Below, one piece after another: positions 7,540-17,270 of a DNA stretch of 64,000 nt. Position numbers and translations under genes: made by a program. How positions within the stretch are numbered: the first letter of the stretch is position 1; each line of letters starts with the position of its first letter. Source of the DNA: Pimelobacter simplex (GTDB lineage: Bacteria > Actinomycetota > Actinomycetes > Propionibacteriales > Nocardioidaceae). The notes below the pieces were generated by a model. The model was not told the origin of the DNA. It did not search any database and saw only the letters and a list, made by a program, of their open reading frames with translations. Where the stretch lies: contig NZ_FOUK01000003.1 in assembly GCF_900114845.1 (NCBI RefSeq), positions 186,001-250,000 on the forward strand, written 5' to 3'.

Positions 7540-8109
7540 ATGGCCCGACGCCCTCCGGACTCCGCGACCCTGCTGGGGATCGCCCGTGCGTGCGCCGACG
7601 TGCTCGTCGCCGCGGGCGACTCGAGCCCGACCGTCGCCGCGCTGGTGGCCGCGTCCGGTGTCTCCGAGCGCAGCTTCCACCGCTACTTCCCGACCAAGGC
7701 CGACTGCCTGCGCCCCCTCTTCGACGAGGGCAACGACGCCTACGCCGCCGCGCTCGCCGCGCAGCCGGCCGGGCTGTCGCTGGGGGAGGCGGTCACCCGC
7801 GCGTTCGTCGCCGCGAACGACTCGATGACCGACGACGCATCTCGGGCGTTCATGCGCACCGTCTTCGGTGACCTCGCGCTGCGCCGGGTCTGGCTCGAGG
7901 CCAGCTATGCGACCGCCGAGGTGCTGCGGCCCGCCGTCGCGGCCCGGATCGGAGCCCCCGAGCGCGCCGTCGCGACGACCGTCGCGTGCGGCCAGGCCAT
8001 CGTGCTCGCCATCTCCGCCCTCGCCCACATGGTCGAGGACGGTCTCACCGCCCCCGAGGCGGCGGCCGCGGCCGGCGCGGCTCTCTTCGCCGGCGATCGC
8101 CACGAGTAG
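7540..8109 (+). CDS. TetR-family transcriptional regulator
   Basis: 189 aa. The N-terminal HTH occupies about residues 10-58 (TVAALVAASGVSERSFHRYFPTK with the family's Y-F-P-x-K end). The helical C-terminal domain contains a TetR dimerisation pattern. It precedes an SDR gene by 33 bp in the same direction and is divergent from an acyl-thioester-type hydrolase, with a dyad in its 5' region. Confidence 0.88.
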   Translation: MARRPPDSATLLGIARACADVLVAAGDSSPTVAALVAASGVSERSFHRYFPTKADCLRPLFDEGNDAYAAALAAQPAGLSLGEAVTRAFVAANDSMTDDASRAFMRTVFGDLALRRVWLEASYATAEVLRPAVAARIGAPERAVATTVACGQAIVLAISALAHMVEDGLTAPEAAAAAGAALFAGDRHE

Positions 8110-8907
<798 letters not shown>

Positions 8908-8908
8908 C

Positions 8909-9400
8909 CTAGGGGCCGACCGGCCGCTCCATCCAGACGTTGTCCGGTCCGCCGATCTCGTCGGCGGACCGGTGCGTCTCGACGAACCCCATCCGCTCGT
9001 AGAACGCGCGGGCCACCGTGTTGCCGTCCATGTGCGCGAGCCGCACGACGCGCAGGTCACGCGCCGGACCGGCGAGCACCGCGTCCATCAGCGCCCGTCC
9101 GGCACCGGTGCCGTGCGCCTCGGGCACGACGTAGAGGCGCCACAGGTCGAGGACGTCGCCGTCGGTCGTGTACGCCGCCATGCCCACGACCGCGCCGTCG
9201 CGCTCGGCGACCAGCACCCGGCCCGCGCCGATCGCCTGCTCCGTGCGGGCCACGCTCCACCACTGCTCCAGCCCGGTGCGCACGTAGTCGGCGCCGGCGA
9301 GCGCGGTGTAGGTCGCCGGCCACGTGCGGAGGCCGACCTCGCGCACCGCGGCGACGTCCGCGGCGCCGGCACGACGGACGGTGACGGGCTCCCGGGTCAT
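8909..9400 (-). CDS. GNAT-family N-acetyltransferase
   Basis: 163 aa, one GNAT domain. The acetyl-CoA pyrophosphate loop is in VVPEAHGTGAGRALM near residues 90-105, preceded by the beta4 strand LDLWRLYV and followed by the NTVARAFYERMGF segment that contacts CoA. The substrate cannot be inferred. It is divergent from the AraC gene, with a 20-bp perfect palindrome between the starts. Confidence 0.88.
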   Translation of the reverse strand: MTREPVTVRRAGAADVAAVREVGLRTWPATYTALAGADYVRTGLEQWWSVARTEQAIGAGRVLVAERDGAVVGMAAYTTDGDVLDLWRLYVVPEAHGTGAGRALMDAVLAGPARDLRVVRLAHMDGNTVARAFYERMGFVETHRSADEIGGPDNVWMERPVGP

Positions 9401-9414
9401 GGCGCCACGCTAGC

Positions 9415-9434
9415 CCCGCGCGCCGGCGCGCGGG
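9415..9434. repeat. 20-bp perfect G/C-only palindrome between divergent genes
   Basis: CCCGCGCGCC followed directly by GGCGCGCGGG: a perfect palindrome with no spacer, in the 51-bp gap between the GNAT start (9400) and the AraC start (9452). It could be an operator for the AraC-type regulator or a structural element. It is made only of G and C, so chance is more likely here than in mixed sequence. Confidence 0.5.
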
Positions 9435-9451
9435 TTTGCGACAATGTCGTC

Positions 9452-9928
9452 GTGGCCAGCGAGACCCCCGGCATCGACCCCGAGCGGCTGCGCACCCTCG
9501 CGCTGCTGCGCAAGGTGCGCGACCGGATCGACCGCGAGTACGCGCGCCCGCTCGACGTCGAGGCGCTCGCCCGCGACGTGCACCTGTCGGCAGGCCACCT
9601 GAGCCGGGAGTTCAAGCGGGCCTACGGCGAGCCGCCGTACTCCTACCTGATGACGCGGCGGATCGAGCGGGCGATGGCGCTGCTGCGCCGCGGCGACCTG
9701 AGCGTCACCGACGTCTGCTTCGAGGTCGGCTTCTCGTCGCTCGGAACGTTCAGCACCCGGTTCACCGAGCTGGTCGGGCTGGCGCCGAGCGCCTACCGCG
9801 ACGAGGTCGCGACCCGCGACGCGGCCCACGACGGCGACCTCGCCGAGCCGCCGTCGTGCGTCACCAAGAAGGTCACCCGACCGATCAGGAATCGAGAAGC
9901 GGACCCGTTCCCGACGCGACTAGCGTGA
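9452..9928 (+). CDS. AraC-family transcriptional regulator (single HTH domain)
   Basis: 158 aa from GTG at 9452. Almost the whole protein is an AraC DNA-binding domain with two HTH motifs: LARDVHLSAGHLSREFKRAYG (about 40-60) and VTDVCFEVGFSSLGTFSTRFTELVG (about 90-114). No N-terminal sensor domain, so it is a short AraC like those paired with VOC proteins. GACAAT at 9440-9445 sits 7 bp before the GTG and would fit a leaderless -10 element. The VOC gene follows after 5 bp, implying an operon. Confidence 0.88.
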   Translation: MASETPGIDPERLRTLALLRKVRDRIDREYARPLDVEALARDVHLSAGHLSREFKRAYGEPPYSYLMTRRIERAMALLRRGDLSVTDVCFEVGFSSLGTFSTRFTELVGLAPSAYRDEVATRDAAHDGDLAEPPSCVTKKVTRPIRNREADPFPTRLA

Positions 9929-9933
9929 CGGGC

Positions 9934-10347
9934 ATGGACATCAGCATTCAGCACAGCTTCCTTCCCCAGACCGACCCCGAGGCGTCGCTGGCCTTCTACC
10001 GTGACGTGCTCGGCTTCGAGGTCCTCAACGACGTCGGGTACGGCGACATGCGGTGGATCACCGTGGCCCCCGAGGGCGGCCAGGCCGGTCCCTCCATCGT
10101 GCTCGCGCCGCCGGCCGCCGACCCCGGCATCACCGACGACGAGAAGCGGGTCATCGCCGAGATGATGGCCAAGGGCACCTACGCCACGATCGTGCTGCGC
10201 ACCGACGACCTCGACGCGACCTTCGAGCGCATCCAGGCGACCGGTGCCGAGGTCGTCCAGGAGCCCATCGACCAGCCGTACGGCGTGCGCGACTGCGCCT
10301 TCCGCGACCCGGCCGGCAACCACGTCCGCATCAACCAGGCGAGCTGA
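9934..10347 (+). CDS. VOC (glyoxalase/bleomycin-resistance) family protein
   Basis: 137 aa. A single VOC fold built from two beta-alpha-beta3 halves: SLAFYRDVLGFEV near the N-terminus, ATIVLRTDDLDATFERIQATG at the start of the second half, and CAFRDPAGNHVRINQ at the end. His-7 and the terminal segment provide candidate metal ligands. Translated directly after the AraC gene; this pairing is widespread in actinobacteria. Specific activity unknown. Confidence 0.88.
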   Translation: MDISIQHSFLPQTDPEASLAFYRDVLGFEVLNDVGYGDMRWITVAPEGGQAGPSIVLAPPAADPGITDDEKRVIAEMMAKGTYATIVLRTDDLDATFERIQATGAEVVQEPIDQPYGVRDCAFRDPAGNHVRINQAS

Positions 10348-10353
10348 GCCCGC

Positions 10354-10812
10354 GTGCCCGACCTGCCACCCGCCCGGGACGGCGCCACGCGCCGGGCCGA
10401 CAGCCTGGCGCTGCTGGCGACGCCCGCGATCGACGTGTGGGTCGCGACCGCCTCCGGGGACGGCGTGCCGCACCTCGTGCCGGTGTCGCTGGCCTGGGTG
10501 GGGGAGCGGGTCGTGATCGCGCTCGACGGCGCGTCGGTGACCGCGACGAACCTGCGGGCGGGTGGCCGGGCGCGGCTCGGCGTCGGCCCGACCCGCGACG
10601 TCGTGATGATCGACGCCGTCCTGGAGCGGGAGGCCGGCGTCGACGACGATCCCGCGCTGGGCGAGGCCTACGCCGCCCAGGCCGACTGGGACCCGCGCGG
10701 GCTCGCCGGCTACGTCTTCCAGGTGCTGCGCCCGCAGCGGCTGCAGGCCTGGCGCGAGGCCAACGAGATGGCCGGCCGGACGCTCCTGCGCGACGGGGAG
10801 TGGCTCGGCTGA
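10354..10812 (+). CDS. Pyridoxamine 5'-phosphate oxidase-fold (PPOX/FDOR) protein
   Basis: 152 aa from GTG at 10354, 6 bp after the VOC gene, so probably the third gene of the AraC operon. Split-barrel flavin-binding fold: DVWVATASGDGVPHLVPVSLAWVGERV near residues 28-54, then TATNLRAGGRARLGVG. Actinobacterial members bind FMN or F420 and reduce or sequester small molecules. The SLAWVGE strand is typical of the F420/FMN FDOR group; which cofactor is used is not certain. Confidence 0.75.
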   Translation: MPDLPPARDGATRRADSLALLATPAIDVWVATASGDGVPHLVPVSLAWVGERVVIALDGASVTATNLRAGGRARLGVGPTRDVVMIDAVLEREAGVDDDPALGEAYAAQADWDPRGLAGYVFQVLRPQRLQAWREANEMAGRTLLRDGEWLG

Positions 10813-10839
10813 GCCGGCGTCGTTCCTAGACTCTCCCGG

Positions 10840-12552
10840 GTGAGCCACGAGTTCGTCCTCATCGCCGCCGCGGGCCTGGCGATCAGCATCGTCGCGTCGG
10901 TGTTCTCCCGCCGCACCGGCGTCGCGGCGCCCCTCCTCCTGGTGGCGCTCGGCATCGGCACGAGCTTCATCCCGGCGACGCCGCACCTCGAGCTGGAGCC
11001 CGAGCTCATCCTGGCCGGCGTCCTGCCGCCACTGCTCTACGCGTCCGCCGTCCAGCTTCCGGTGATCGACCTGCGCCGCAACCTGTCGCTGATCTCGTGG
11101 CTCTCGGTGGTCATGGTGATCGTGTCGGCGGTCGTCGTCGGGCTGCTCGTGCACCTGGTGTTCCCGGCGATCCCGCTCGCGCTCGGCATCGCGCTGGGGG
11201 CCGTGGTCAGCCCGACCGACGCCGTCGCGGCGACCGCCGTCGGCCGCCGGGTCGGGCTGCCACCACGGCTCGTCACGGTGCTCGAGGGCGAGAGCCTGGT
11301 CAACGACGCGTCCGCGCTCGTCGTGCTGCGCTCGGCGATCGCGGCGGTGGGCGTGGCCGGCGCGTTCAGCCTCGGCGACACCACGGTCGACTTCCTGTGG
11401 GCGGTGGTCGGCGCGGGTCTGGCCGGCTGGGTGGTCGCCTGGGTGACGGTGCTCGTCCGCGAGCGCCTGGACGACCCGGTGCTCAACACGACGATCTCGT
11501 TCGTGACGCCCTTCCTGGCCTACGTGCCGGCCGAGGAGATGCACGCGTCCGGCGTCCTCGCCGTGGTCGTCGCCGGACTGGTCACCGGCGCCATGGGCGC
11601 GAAGCGGTTCAGCGCCCGCGACCGGCAGACCCAGACGACGACCTGGGCCACCATCAACTTCATCCTCGAGAATGGCGTCTTCCTCGCGCTGGGCTACCAG
11701 CTGCCCATGCTCATCGACGACGCGAAGGCCGAGACCAGCACCGGCGAGGTCGTCGGCATGGTCGCGCTCGTCCTCGGCGCCCTCGTCGCGCTGCGCTTCG
11801 CCGGCCTCGCCTGGCCGGCCCTCGTCGGCCGCTACGGACCGGGCGACCGCGGCGACCGGGTCCGCGAGCGGCTCGACCAGATCGAGCAGCGGGTCGACAC
11901 CTGGGAGCCCAAGGACGACCGCGAGGAGACCCGGCTGCGCTGGGCACGGCGCCGGATCGCCCGGGCCAGCGCCGACATCGCCTTCGAGGAGCGCGAGCCG
12001 ATCACCGCCCGCGGGTACGTCGTCCTGGCCTGGGCCGGGATGCGCGGCGTCGTCACGCTGGCGGCCGCGCAGACCATCCCGAGCGGGACGCCGCACCGCG
12101 ACACCGTCGTCCTCGTGGCGTGCCTGGTGGCGATGGTCTCGCTCGCCCTCTTCGGGCTCACCCTGCCGGCGCTCATCCGCCGGATGGACTTCCCGTCGGC
12201 CGACCCGGCCGAGCGCCGCGACGACCTGCTCACGCTGATGCGCCAGATCGCCGAGGACGCCACCGACACGCTCGGCCCCCTCGACCAGCAGACCGTCGAC
12301 GGCGACCCCCTCGACCCGGCCGTCGTCGAGTCGCTCAAGGACCGCTTCCTGCCGATGCTGCTCGCCGGCGTGCACCGGGTCGCCGAGAGCCGGCCGGGGC
12401 AGCGCGAGCAGGCCCTCATCGTGCAGCGCCGCTACCTCGACGCGATGCGCGACGCCCTGCTGCGGGAGCGCTCGATCGGCGCGTTCAGCACCGAGACCTT
12501 CAAGCAGGTGGAGGGATTCCTCGACCGCGAGGAGCAGCGCCTCAAGGCCTAG
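10840..12552 (+). CDS. CPA1-family Na+/H+ antiporter (NhaP type)
   Basis: 570 aa from GTG at 10840. About twelve membrane segments fill residues 5-430. Ion-site motifs are present: SPTDAVA near residue 126 and EGESLVNDASAL near 149, the conserved D and ND pair of CPA1 exchangers. The C-terminal ~140 residues are hydrophilic and helical, matching the cytoplasmic regulatory tail. Exports Na+ (or K+) for H+ at the plasma membrane. Its stop overlaps the convergent HAD gene by 4 bp. Confidence 0.9.
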   Translation: MSHEFVLIAAAGLAISIVASVFSRRTGVAAPLLLVALGIGTSFIPATPHLELEPELILAGVLPPLLYASAVQLPVIDLRRNLSLISWLSVVMVIVSAVVVGLLVHLVFPAIPLALGIALGAVVSPTDAVAATAVGRRVGLPPRLVTVLEGESLVNDASALVVLRSAIAAVGVAGAFSLGDTTVDFLWAVVGAGLAGWVVAWVTVLVRERLDDPVLNTTISFVTPFLAYVPAEEMHASGVLAVVVAGLVTGAMGAKRFSARDRQTQTTTWATINFILENGVFLALGYQLPMLIDDAKAETSTGEVVGMVALVLGALVALRFAGLAWPALVGRYGPGDRGDRVRERLDQIEQRVDTWEPKDDREETRLRWARRRIARASADIAFEEREPITARGYVVLAWAGMRGVVTLAAAQTIPSGTPHRDTVVLVACLVAMVSLALFGLTLPALIRRMDFPSADPAERRDDLLTLMRQIAEDATDTLGPLDQQTVDGDPLDPAVVESLKDRFLPMLLAGVHRVAESRPGQREQALIVQRRYLDAMRDALLRERSIGAFSTETFKQVEGFLDREEQRLKA

Positions 12553-13343
12553 GAGCGCTGGGTCAGCAGCCGGTCGAGCACCTGCGCGACGCCCTCGTCG
12601 GCGCACGCCGGCGCGACGTGGCCCGCCACCTCGCGGACGCTCTCGTGCGCGTCCGCCATCGCGTACGACGTCCCGGCCCAGGCGAGCATCGGGATGTCGT
12701 TGGGCATGTCCCCGAACGCGACGACGTCCTCGGGTCCGACGCCGAGCCCCTCGCACAGTGCGACCAGTGCGCTGGCCTTGGTGACGCCGGTCGCGCTGAT
12801 CTCCATCAGCCCGGGCACCGACCAGGTCGGCGTGGCGCGCTCGCCCACGGCCGCGACCACGCCCTCGCGCAGCGCGTCGGGGGAGCTGCCGGGCGCGCGG
12901 ACCAGGAGCTTGACCGCCGTCAGGTCCCACACGTCGGCGAGCGGACCGCGCACCGCACCGGCGGGCAGGTGGTACGGCTCCTCCCAGTGCGGGTCCTGCC
13001 GGATCCCGTCGAGGCACTCGACCGCGAACGACGCGCCGGGCACGCTCTCGGCGATCGCGGCGACCAGCTCGAGGCCCGGCCCCGGCTCGATGCCCGCGAC
13101 CGTGATCGGCGCGCGCCGGTGGACGTCGTATGTGATGGCGCCGTTGGACACGATCGCCCGCCCGTGCCGGCCGACGTACGGCCAGAGCGGCTCCATCCAG
13201 CGCAGCGGCCGCGCGGTCACGAACACGATCGGGATCCCCTCCTCGTCGGCGTGCCGCAGCACCTCGGCCGTGTACGACGGCACCGTCGCGCTGTCGTAGG
13301 GGAGCAGCGTCCCGTCGAGGTCGGTCGCGACGAGGAGGCTCAT
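12549..13343 (-). CDS. HAD-family hydrolase, Cof-type (subclass IIB)
   Basis: 264 aa. Motif I DLDGTLL at residues 8-14, motif II in VFVTARP, motif III Lys in AVKLLVR, motif IV GDMPNDIPML. The cap between motifs II and III is of the IIB type. Such enzymes dephosphorylate sugar or nucleotide phosphates in the cytosol. Monocistronic; divergent from the GNAT gene at 13401. Confidence 0.9.
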   Translation of the reverse strand: MSLLVATDLDGTLLPYDSATVPSYTAEVLRHADEEGIPIVFVTARPLRWMEPLWPYVGRHGRAIVSNGAITYDVHRRAPITVAGIEPGPGLELVAAIAESVPGASFAVECLDGIRQDPHWEEPYHLPAGAVRGPLADVWDLTAVKLLVRAPGSSPDALREGVVAAVGERATPTWSVPGLMEISATGVTKASALVALCEGLGVGPEDVVAFGDMPNDIPMLAWAGTSYAMADAHESVREVAGHVAPACADEGVAQVLDRLLTQRS

Positions 13344-13400
13344 CCGCGGAAGCCTATCCCCGGCGCCCTCCGCCCGATCACGTCTGGGACGCTGGCGGGC

Positions 13401-13814
13401 ATGGCCGGACTCACCTTCTCCGACGACGTCGCCCGCATCGACCGTGCCCTCGTGCACCGCTGGATCAGCGAGCTGTCGTACTGGGCCGCCGGCCGCAGCG
13501 CCGCGACGATGGACGCCGCGATCGACTCCTCCCGCAACTACGGCGTCTACGACGACGCCACCGGCGCCCAGGTCGGCTACGCCCGCGTGGTCACCGACGG
13601 CGCGACCTTCGGCTGGCTCTGCGACGTCTTCGTCGCCCCCGACGCGCGCGGCCGCGGCATCGGCAAGATGCTCGTCGCCGGGGTGCTGGCCGACCTCGAG
13701 CCGCTCGGCCTGCGCCGGGTGCTGCTGGCGACCGCCGACGCGCACGGCCTGTACGAGCAGCACGGGTTCGCGCCGCTGCCCGAGCCCGACCGGTACCTCA
13801 CCCACGGCGCCTAG
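13401..13814 (+). CDS. GNAT-family N-acetyltransferase
   Basis: 137 aa. VFVAPDARGRGIGKMLV near residues 74-90 is the acetyl-CoA loop. The start MAGLTFSDDVARIDRALVHRW and the GWLCDVFV strand match the small family of unassigned GNATs often annotated next to housekeeping genes. The C-terminal HGLYEQHGF replaces the usual AxxFYxxxGF. Overlaps the convergent hydrolase by 4 bp. Confidence 0.87.
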   Translation: MAGLTFSDDVARIDRALVHRWISELSYWAAGRSAATMDAAIDSSRNYGVYDDATGAQVGYARVVTDGATFGWLCDVFVAPDARGRGIGKMLVAGVLADLEPLGLRRVLLATADAHGLYEQHGFAPLPEPDRYLTHGA

Positions 13815-14740
13815 GGTCGTCCGCCCTGCCGGTTCCCGAGGTGCGTCCGCAGCCAGGCGTCCCTCTCGTCCGCCGCCGCGCGGGCCAGCGCGGTGGGGTG
13901 CACGGTGAACCCGTGGGGTGCCTCCGGGTAGACGCTCAGCTCGACGTCGACGCCGGCAGCAGCGAGGCGAGCCGCCATCGCCAGGTTGTCGTCGAGGAGG
14001 ACGTCCTCGGTGCCGACGACGACGAGGACGGGTGGCAGCCCGGCCAGGTCGGCGAAGGCGGGGGAGAGGTCGGGGTGGGTCCGGTCGGCGGCGGCGCCGG
14101 CGTAGGCGTCGAGGAAGTACTCGTCGGCGATCCGGCGTCCCGCGGGCGTGCGGCCGCTCAGGTCGTAGGTGCCGAACGGGAGCACCGCCGTGCGGAAGGG
14201 CGCGAGTCCGCGGTCGCGGAGCCGGAGCAGCGTGGTCATCGCGAGGGTCGAGCCGGCGGAGTGGCCGAGCAGGGCCAGGTCCGTCGTGCCGAAGCGGGCG
14301 CCGGCGTGCTCGGTGAGCCAGAGCGCCGCGGTGGCGCAGTCGTCGGGTGCGGCGGGCCACGGGTGCTCGGGCGCCAGGCGGTAGTCGACGCTGACGACGG
14401 CGACACCGACGGCGTCGGCGAGCCGGCGGTTGCGGACGTCGTCGGCGGCCGCCGTCCCGAGGTAGAAGCCGCCGCCGTGCAGCTGGAGCACCACCCCCGA
14501 CGGCGGCCGGGCCGTCGGCAGGTGGATCCGCACGGGCACGCTCCGGCCGTCGGCGTGGACGACCTCGGTGAGCGGCGGCGGGTCGGCCGGAGCCGGGGTG
14601 GGGACGGCGGCGCGCGCCGCCTCGAGCTCGGCCCGGCTCGAAGGCCCGCGGCCGGGCACCCTGCTGTCGTAGAAGGCGCGCGAGGCTGCGGCGGCCGGGA
14701 GCAGCCGGGGGTCGACGAGGTGCGCGAGGCCGAGCCTCAT
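13811..14740 (-). CDS. Alpha/beta hydrolase, hormone-sensitive-lipase (HSL) family esterase
   Basis: 309 aa. Oxyanion motif HGGGF near residue 90, nucleophile elbow GHSAGS near 160, acid in VVGTEDVLLDD near 245 and the catalytic His in APHGFTVH near 278. These define HSL-type carboxylesterases, which hydrolyse short to medium acyl esters. No signal peptide. ATG at 14740 overlaps the TetR stop (ATGA), so the pair is coupled and the esterase is probably controlled by that TetR. Confidence 0.9.
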   Translation of the reverse strand: MRLGLAHLVDPRLLPAAAASRAFYDSRVPGRGPSSRAELEAARAAVPTPAPADPPPLTEVVHADGRSVPVRIHLPTARPPSGVVLQLHGGGFYLGTAAADDVRNRRLADAVGVAVVSVDYRLAPEHPWPAAPDDCATAALWLTEHAGARFGTTDLALLGHSAGSTLAMTTLLRLRDRGLAPFRTAVLPFGTYDLSGRTPAGRRIADEYFLDAYAGAAADRTHPDLSPAFADLAGLPPVLVVVGTEDVLLDDNLAMAARLAAAGVDVELSVYPEAPHGFTVHPTALARAAADERDAWLRTHLGNRQGGRP

Positions 14741-15360
14741 CGTGCCGCGGGGGCGACGAGCGCGGCGACGACGTGGGGGATCACGGTCTCGACCGCGTGC
14801 CGGACCGTGCCGTCGGTGTCGCCGGTGAGCAGCGCGCGTCGTACGGCGTCGTTGTAGATGCCGATCATCGCGTCGGCGATCTCGGGGGCCGGGAGCGAGG
14901 CGGTGATGCCGGCAGTGGCGAGCACCCCGGCGACGACCTCCTCGACGGCGCGGCGGACCTCGCCGTCGATGTGCGCGGTCGCCTCGCGGACGTGCGGCTG
15001 GTCGAGTCCGTGCACCTCGAACTCGGCGGCGAGCCGGAACCAGACCGGGTCGCGGCGGAACGTCGCGGCGACCGCGTGGCCCAGGCGCCGGGTGAGCGCG
15101 ACCGGGTCCGCGGCCGGCTCCGCCGAGCCGAGGACGTCGGCGACCGCCGCGCGCAGCCGGCCGATCTGGGCCTCGGTCTCGTCACGGTAGAGCTCGAGGA
15201 AGAGCTCCTCCTTGCTCGCGTGGTTGGAGTAGAACGCGCCGCGGGTGAAGCCGGCCCGGGCGCAGATCGCGCTGACGCTCGCGCCCCGGATGCCGTCCTC
15301 GGCGAACACCTCACGGGCCGCGGCCACCAGCCGCTGCTGGGTGTCGGCACGGCTGCGCAT
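14737..15360 (-). CDS. TetR-family transcriptional regulator
   Basis: 207 aa. HTH at about residues 8-55 (GASVSAICARAGFTRGAFYSNHASKEELF). C-terminal ligand domain with FRRDPVWFRLAAEFEVHGL. Operon with the HSL esterase; divergent from the Tat metallophosphoesterase. A GATACA/TGTATC dyad lies 52 bp upstream, between the two start codons, so both directions may be controlled. Confidence 0.9.
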   Translation of the reverse strand: MRSRADTQQRLVAAAREVFAEDGIRGASVSAICARAGFTRGAFYSNHASKEELFLELYRDETEAQIGRLRAAVADVLGSAEPAADPVALTRRLGHAVAATFRRDPVWFRLAAEFEVHGLDQPHVREATAHIDGEVRRAVEEVVAGVLATAGITASLPAPEIADAMIGIYNDAVRRALLTGDTDGTVRHAVETVIPHVVAALVAPAAR

Positions 15361-15411
15361 GGTCCGAGTCTAGGTGGGGCGGCCGGCCTCTTCCCGCTGG
15401 CGCCCCGGCTC

Positions 15412-15426
15412 GATACATTGTGTATC
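15412..15426. promoter_or_regulatory. TetR operator candidate GATACA-N3-TGTATC
   Basis: A perfect 6-bp dyad around TTG, 52 bp from the tetR start (15360) and 42 bp from the metallophosphoesterase GTG (15468). It is A/T-rich in a very G/C-rich context, and the type resembles known TetR operators with a GATACA-like half-site. Confidence 0.7.
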
Positions 15427-15467
15427 CAATCGGTGAGGGAGCAGGGGAGCGGGATGAGGAGTCCGGT

Positions 15468-17270
15468 GTGCCGGGGCTGAGCAGGCGCGCGTTCGTGCAC
15501 GGGATCGGCGCCCTCGCGGCAGCCGGCGGACTGCAGTCGGACGCGCTCGGCGTGCAGGTGGCACGCCGCCTGGCGGATGTCGGGAGCAGTCCGCGGCTCG
15601 ACGACCTGCCCTCGACGCTGCAGCAGACGTTCCTGCGCGGATCGGTGGTGCAGGGGGAGTACCGGCGCCTGACGACGGGTCCCGGCGAGCGGTACCTCCC
15701 GCGCCTCGACCTGCTGCGTCGCGCCCCCGGCGCCGCGCGGGCCGGAGCCCGGCGCTCGCTGCTCTACCTCGCGCACCTCTCCGACCTGCACCTCGTCGAC
15801 GCCCAGTCGCCGTGCCGCATGGAGCCGATGATCGTGCAGGACGAGTCGACCTGGATGGGCGCCTTCCGCCCGCACGAGCAGCTCACCGTCGCCACCGTCG
15901 CGGCGATGGTCGACGGCTTCCACCAGGCCCGCCTCAGCCCGCTCACCCGGGCGCCGATGGGCGCCGCCGTGGTGACCGGCGACAGCGCCGACATGCTCTC
16001 CACGCTCGAGCTCCGCTGGTACATCGACCTCCTGGACGGCGGCGTCGTCGACCCCGGCTCGGGTGGCCGGCGGTACCACGGCGTCCAGGCGTGGGAGGAC
16101 GCCACGTGGGCCTACCGTCCCGACGACCCCGCCGGCAGCGCGTACGCCCGCTACGGCTACCCCCGTCTGCCCGGTCTGCTCGACCAGGCCGTCGGTCAGA
16201 AGGTCCGCTCGATCGGCCTCGCCGCCCCCTGGTACGCCGTCTTCGGCAACCACGACGTGCTGCTGTTCGGCGCCTTCGGCGTGACCGAGCAGGCCGAGCG
16301 GATCGCCGTCGGCGGTCGCAAGTCCTCCTCGATGCCGACGACGCTCTCGACGATGCTGACCGAGTACGCCGCCCAGAACAGCGCCTGGACGCAGGCCGGC
16401 GGCGTGTTCCGCGAGCTGCTCGGCGCGAGCGGCACGAAGGCGGTGCCCGCCAACCCCGGGCGGCGGCTCTTCGACCAGCGCGCCTTCATGGCCGAACACT
16501 TCCGCACCGCGTCCCGCCCCGGACCGGTCGGGCACGGCTTCACCGAGCGCAACCTGCGCACCGGCGAGACCTGGTGGCGCGCCGACCTCAGCAGCACGGT
16601 CCGGCTGCTCGGGCTCGACACCTGCAACGCCGTCGCCGGTCCCGACGGAGCCGTCGTCGCGAGCCAGCTCGCGTGGCTCGAGCGCGAGCTCGTGCTGGCC
16701 GAGCAGGAGCGCAGGCTCGTGCTCGTCGCCTCGCACCACAACAGCCGGACGCTCGACAATCCCTCGCACCGGCCGGGATCGAGGGAGCGGCTGCACCACT
16801 CGTCCGACGTGGTCGAGCTGCTCCTCCGCCACCCGGTCGCCGTCGCCTGGCTCAACGGGCACACCCACGTCAACCAGATCCTCGCGCACACCTCCGGGAC
16901 GGGCTGCGGGTTCTGGGAGATCACCACGGCCTCGTGCATCGACTTCCCCCAGCAGCAGCAGACGGTCGAGATCGTCGACAACCGCGACGGGACGCTCTCG
17001 CTCTTCACCACCGTGATCGACCACGCGTCGGCCGCCGTGCCGACGGGGGACGGGACGCCGGCCGACCTCGCCTCCCGCAGCCGCGAGCTCGCCCTCAACG
17101 ACTGGGTCGAGTCGCCGCTGATGCGCCGCGGCTCGCCGCTCGACCGGAACACCGAGCTGCTCCTGCCCGCGCCGTTCCCCCTCGACGGCATCACCGACGC
17201 CACGCTCGAGGCGGAGCGGATGACGCACCTCGCCCGGATCGCCGCCCACGAGCAGGCGGTGCCCCGATGA
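15468..17270 (+). CDS. Tat-exported calcineurin-like metallophosphoesterase (TIGR03767/PPA1498-like)
   Basis: 600 aa from GTG at 15468, chosen because GAGGAG lies 5-6 nt upstream; the earlier in-frame ATG at 15420 is inside the operator. The N-terminus has a twin-arginine motif (SRRAFVHGIGALAAAGG). Dimetal phosphoesterase motifs in order: SDLHLVDAQ (DxH), VVTGDSADM, GNHD, SHHN and NGHTHVN (GHxH). Together with the long insertions this fits the TIGR03767 family of exported actinobacterial phosphoesterases (name from memory); substrate unknown. The ATGA overlap couples it to a membrane protein gene. Confidence 0.85.
   Translation: MPGLSRRAFVHGIGALAAAGGLQSDALGVQVARRLADVGSSPRLDDLPSTLQQTFLRGSVVQGEYRRLTTGPGERYLPRLDLLRRAPGAARAGARRSLLYLAHLSDLHLVDAQSPCRMEPMIVQDESTWMGAFRPHEQLTVATVAAMVDGFHQARLSPLTRAPMGAAVVTGDSADMLSTLELRWYIDLLDGGVVDPGSGGRRYHGVQAWEDATWAYRPDDPAGSAYARYGYPRLPGLLDQAVGQKVRSIGLAAPWYAVFGNHDVLLFGAFGVTEQAERIAVGGRKSSSMPTTLSTMLTEYAAQNSAWTQAGGVFRELLGASGTKAVPANPGRRLFDQRAFMAEHFRTASRPGPVGHGFTERNLRTGETWWRADLSSTVRLLGLDTCNAVAGPDGAVVASQLAWLERELVLAEQERRLVLVASHHNSRTLDNPSHRPGSRERLHHSSDVVELLLRHPVAVAWLNGHTHVNQILAHTSGTGCGFWEITTASCIDFPQQQQTVEIVDNRDGTLSLFTTVIDHASAAVPTGDGTPADLASRSRELALNDWVESPLMRRGSPLDRNTELLLPAPFPLDGITDATLEAERMTHLARIAAHEQAVPR

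Noticed and set aside
9793..13017. A 1074-codon open frame on the minus strand
   Set aside because: It is antisense to the AraC, VOC, PPOX and antiporter genes, has biased Arg/Gly/Asp composition and no family motif; long antisense frames are expected at 72% G+C.
15420..15467. ATG at 15420 as the start of the metallophosphoesterase
   Set aside because: It is within the GATACA/TGTATC operator; the GTG at 15468 has a strong RBS and puts the twin-arginine motif near the N-terminus.
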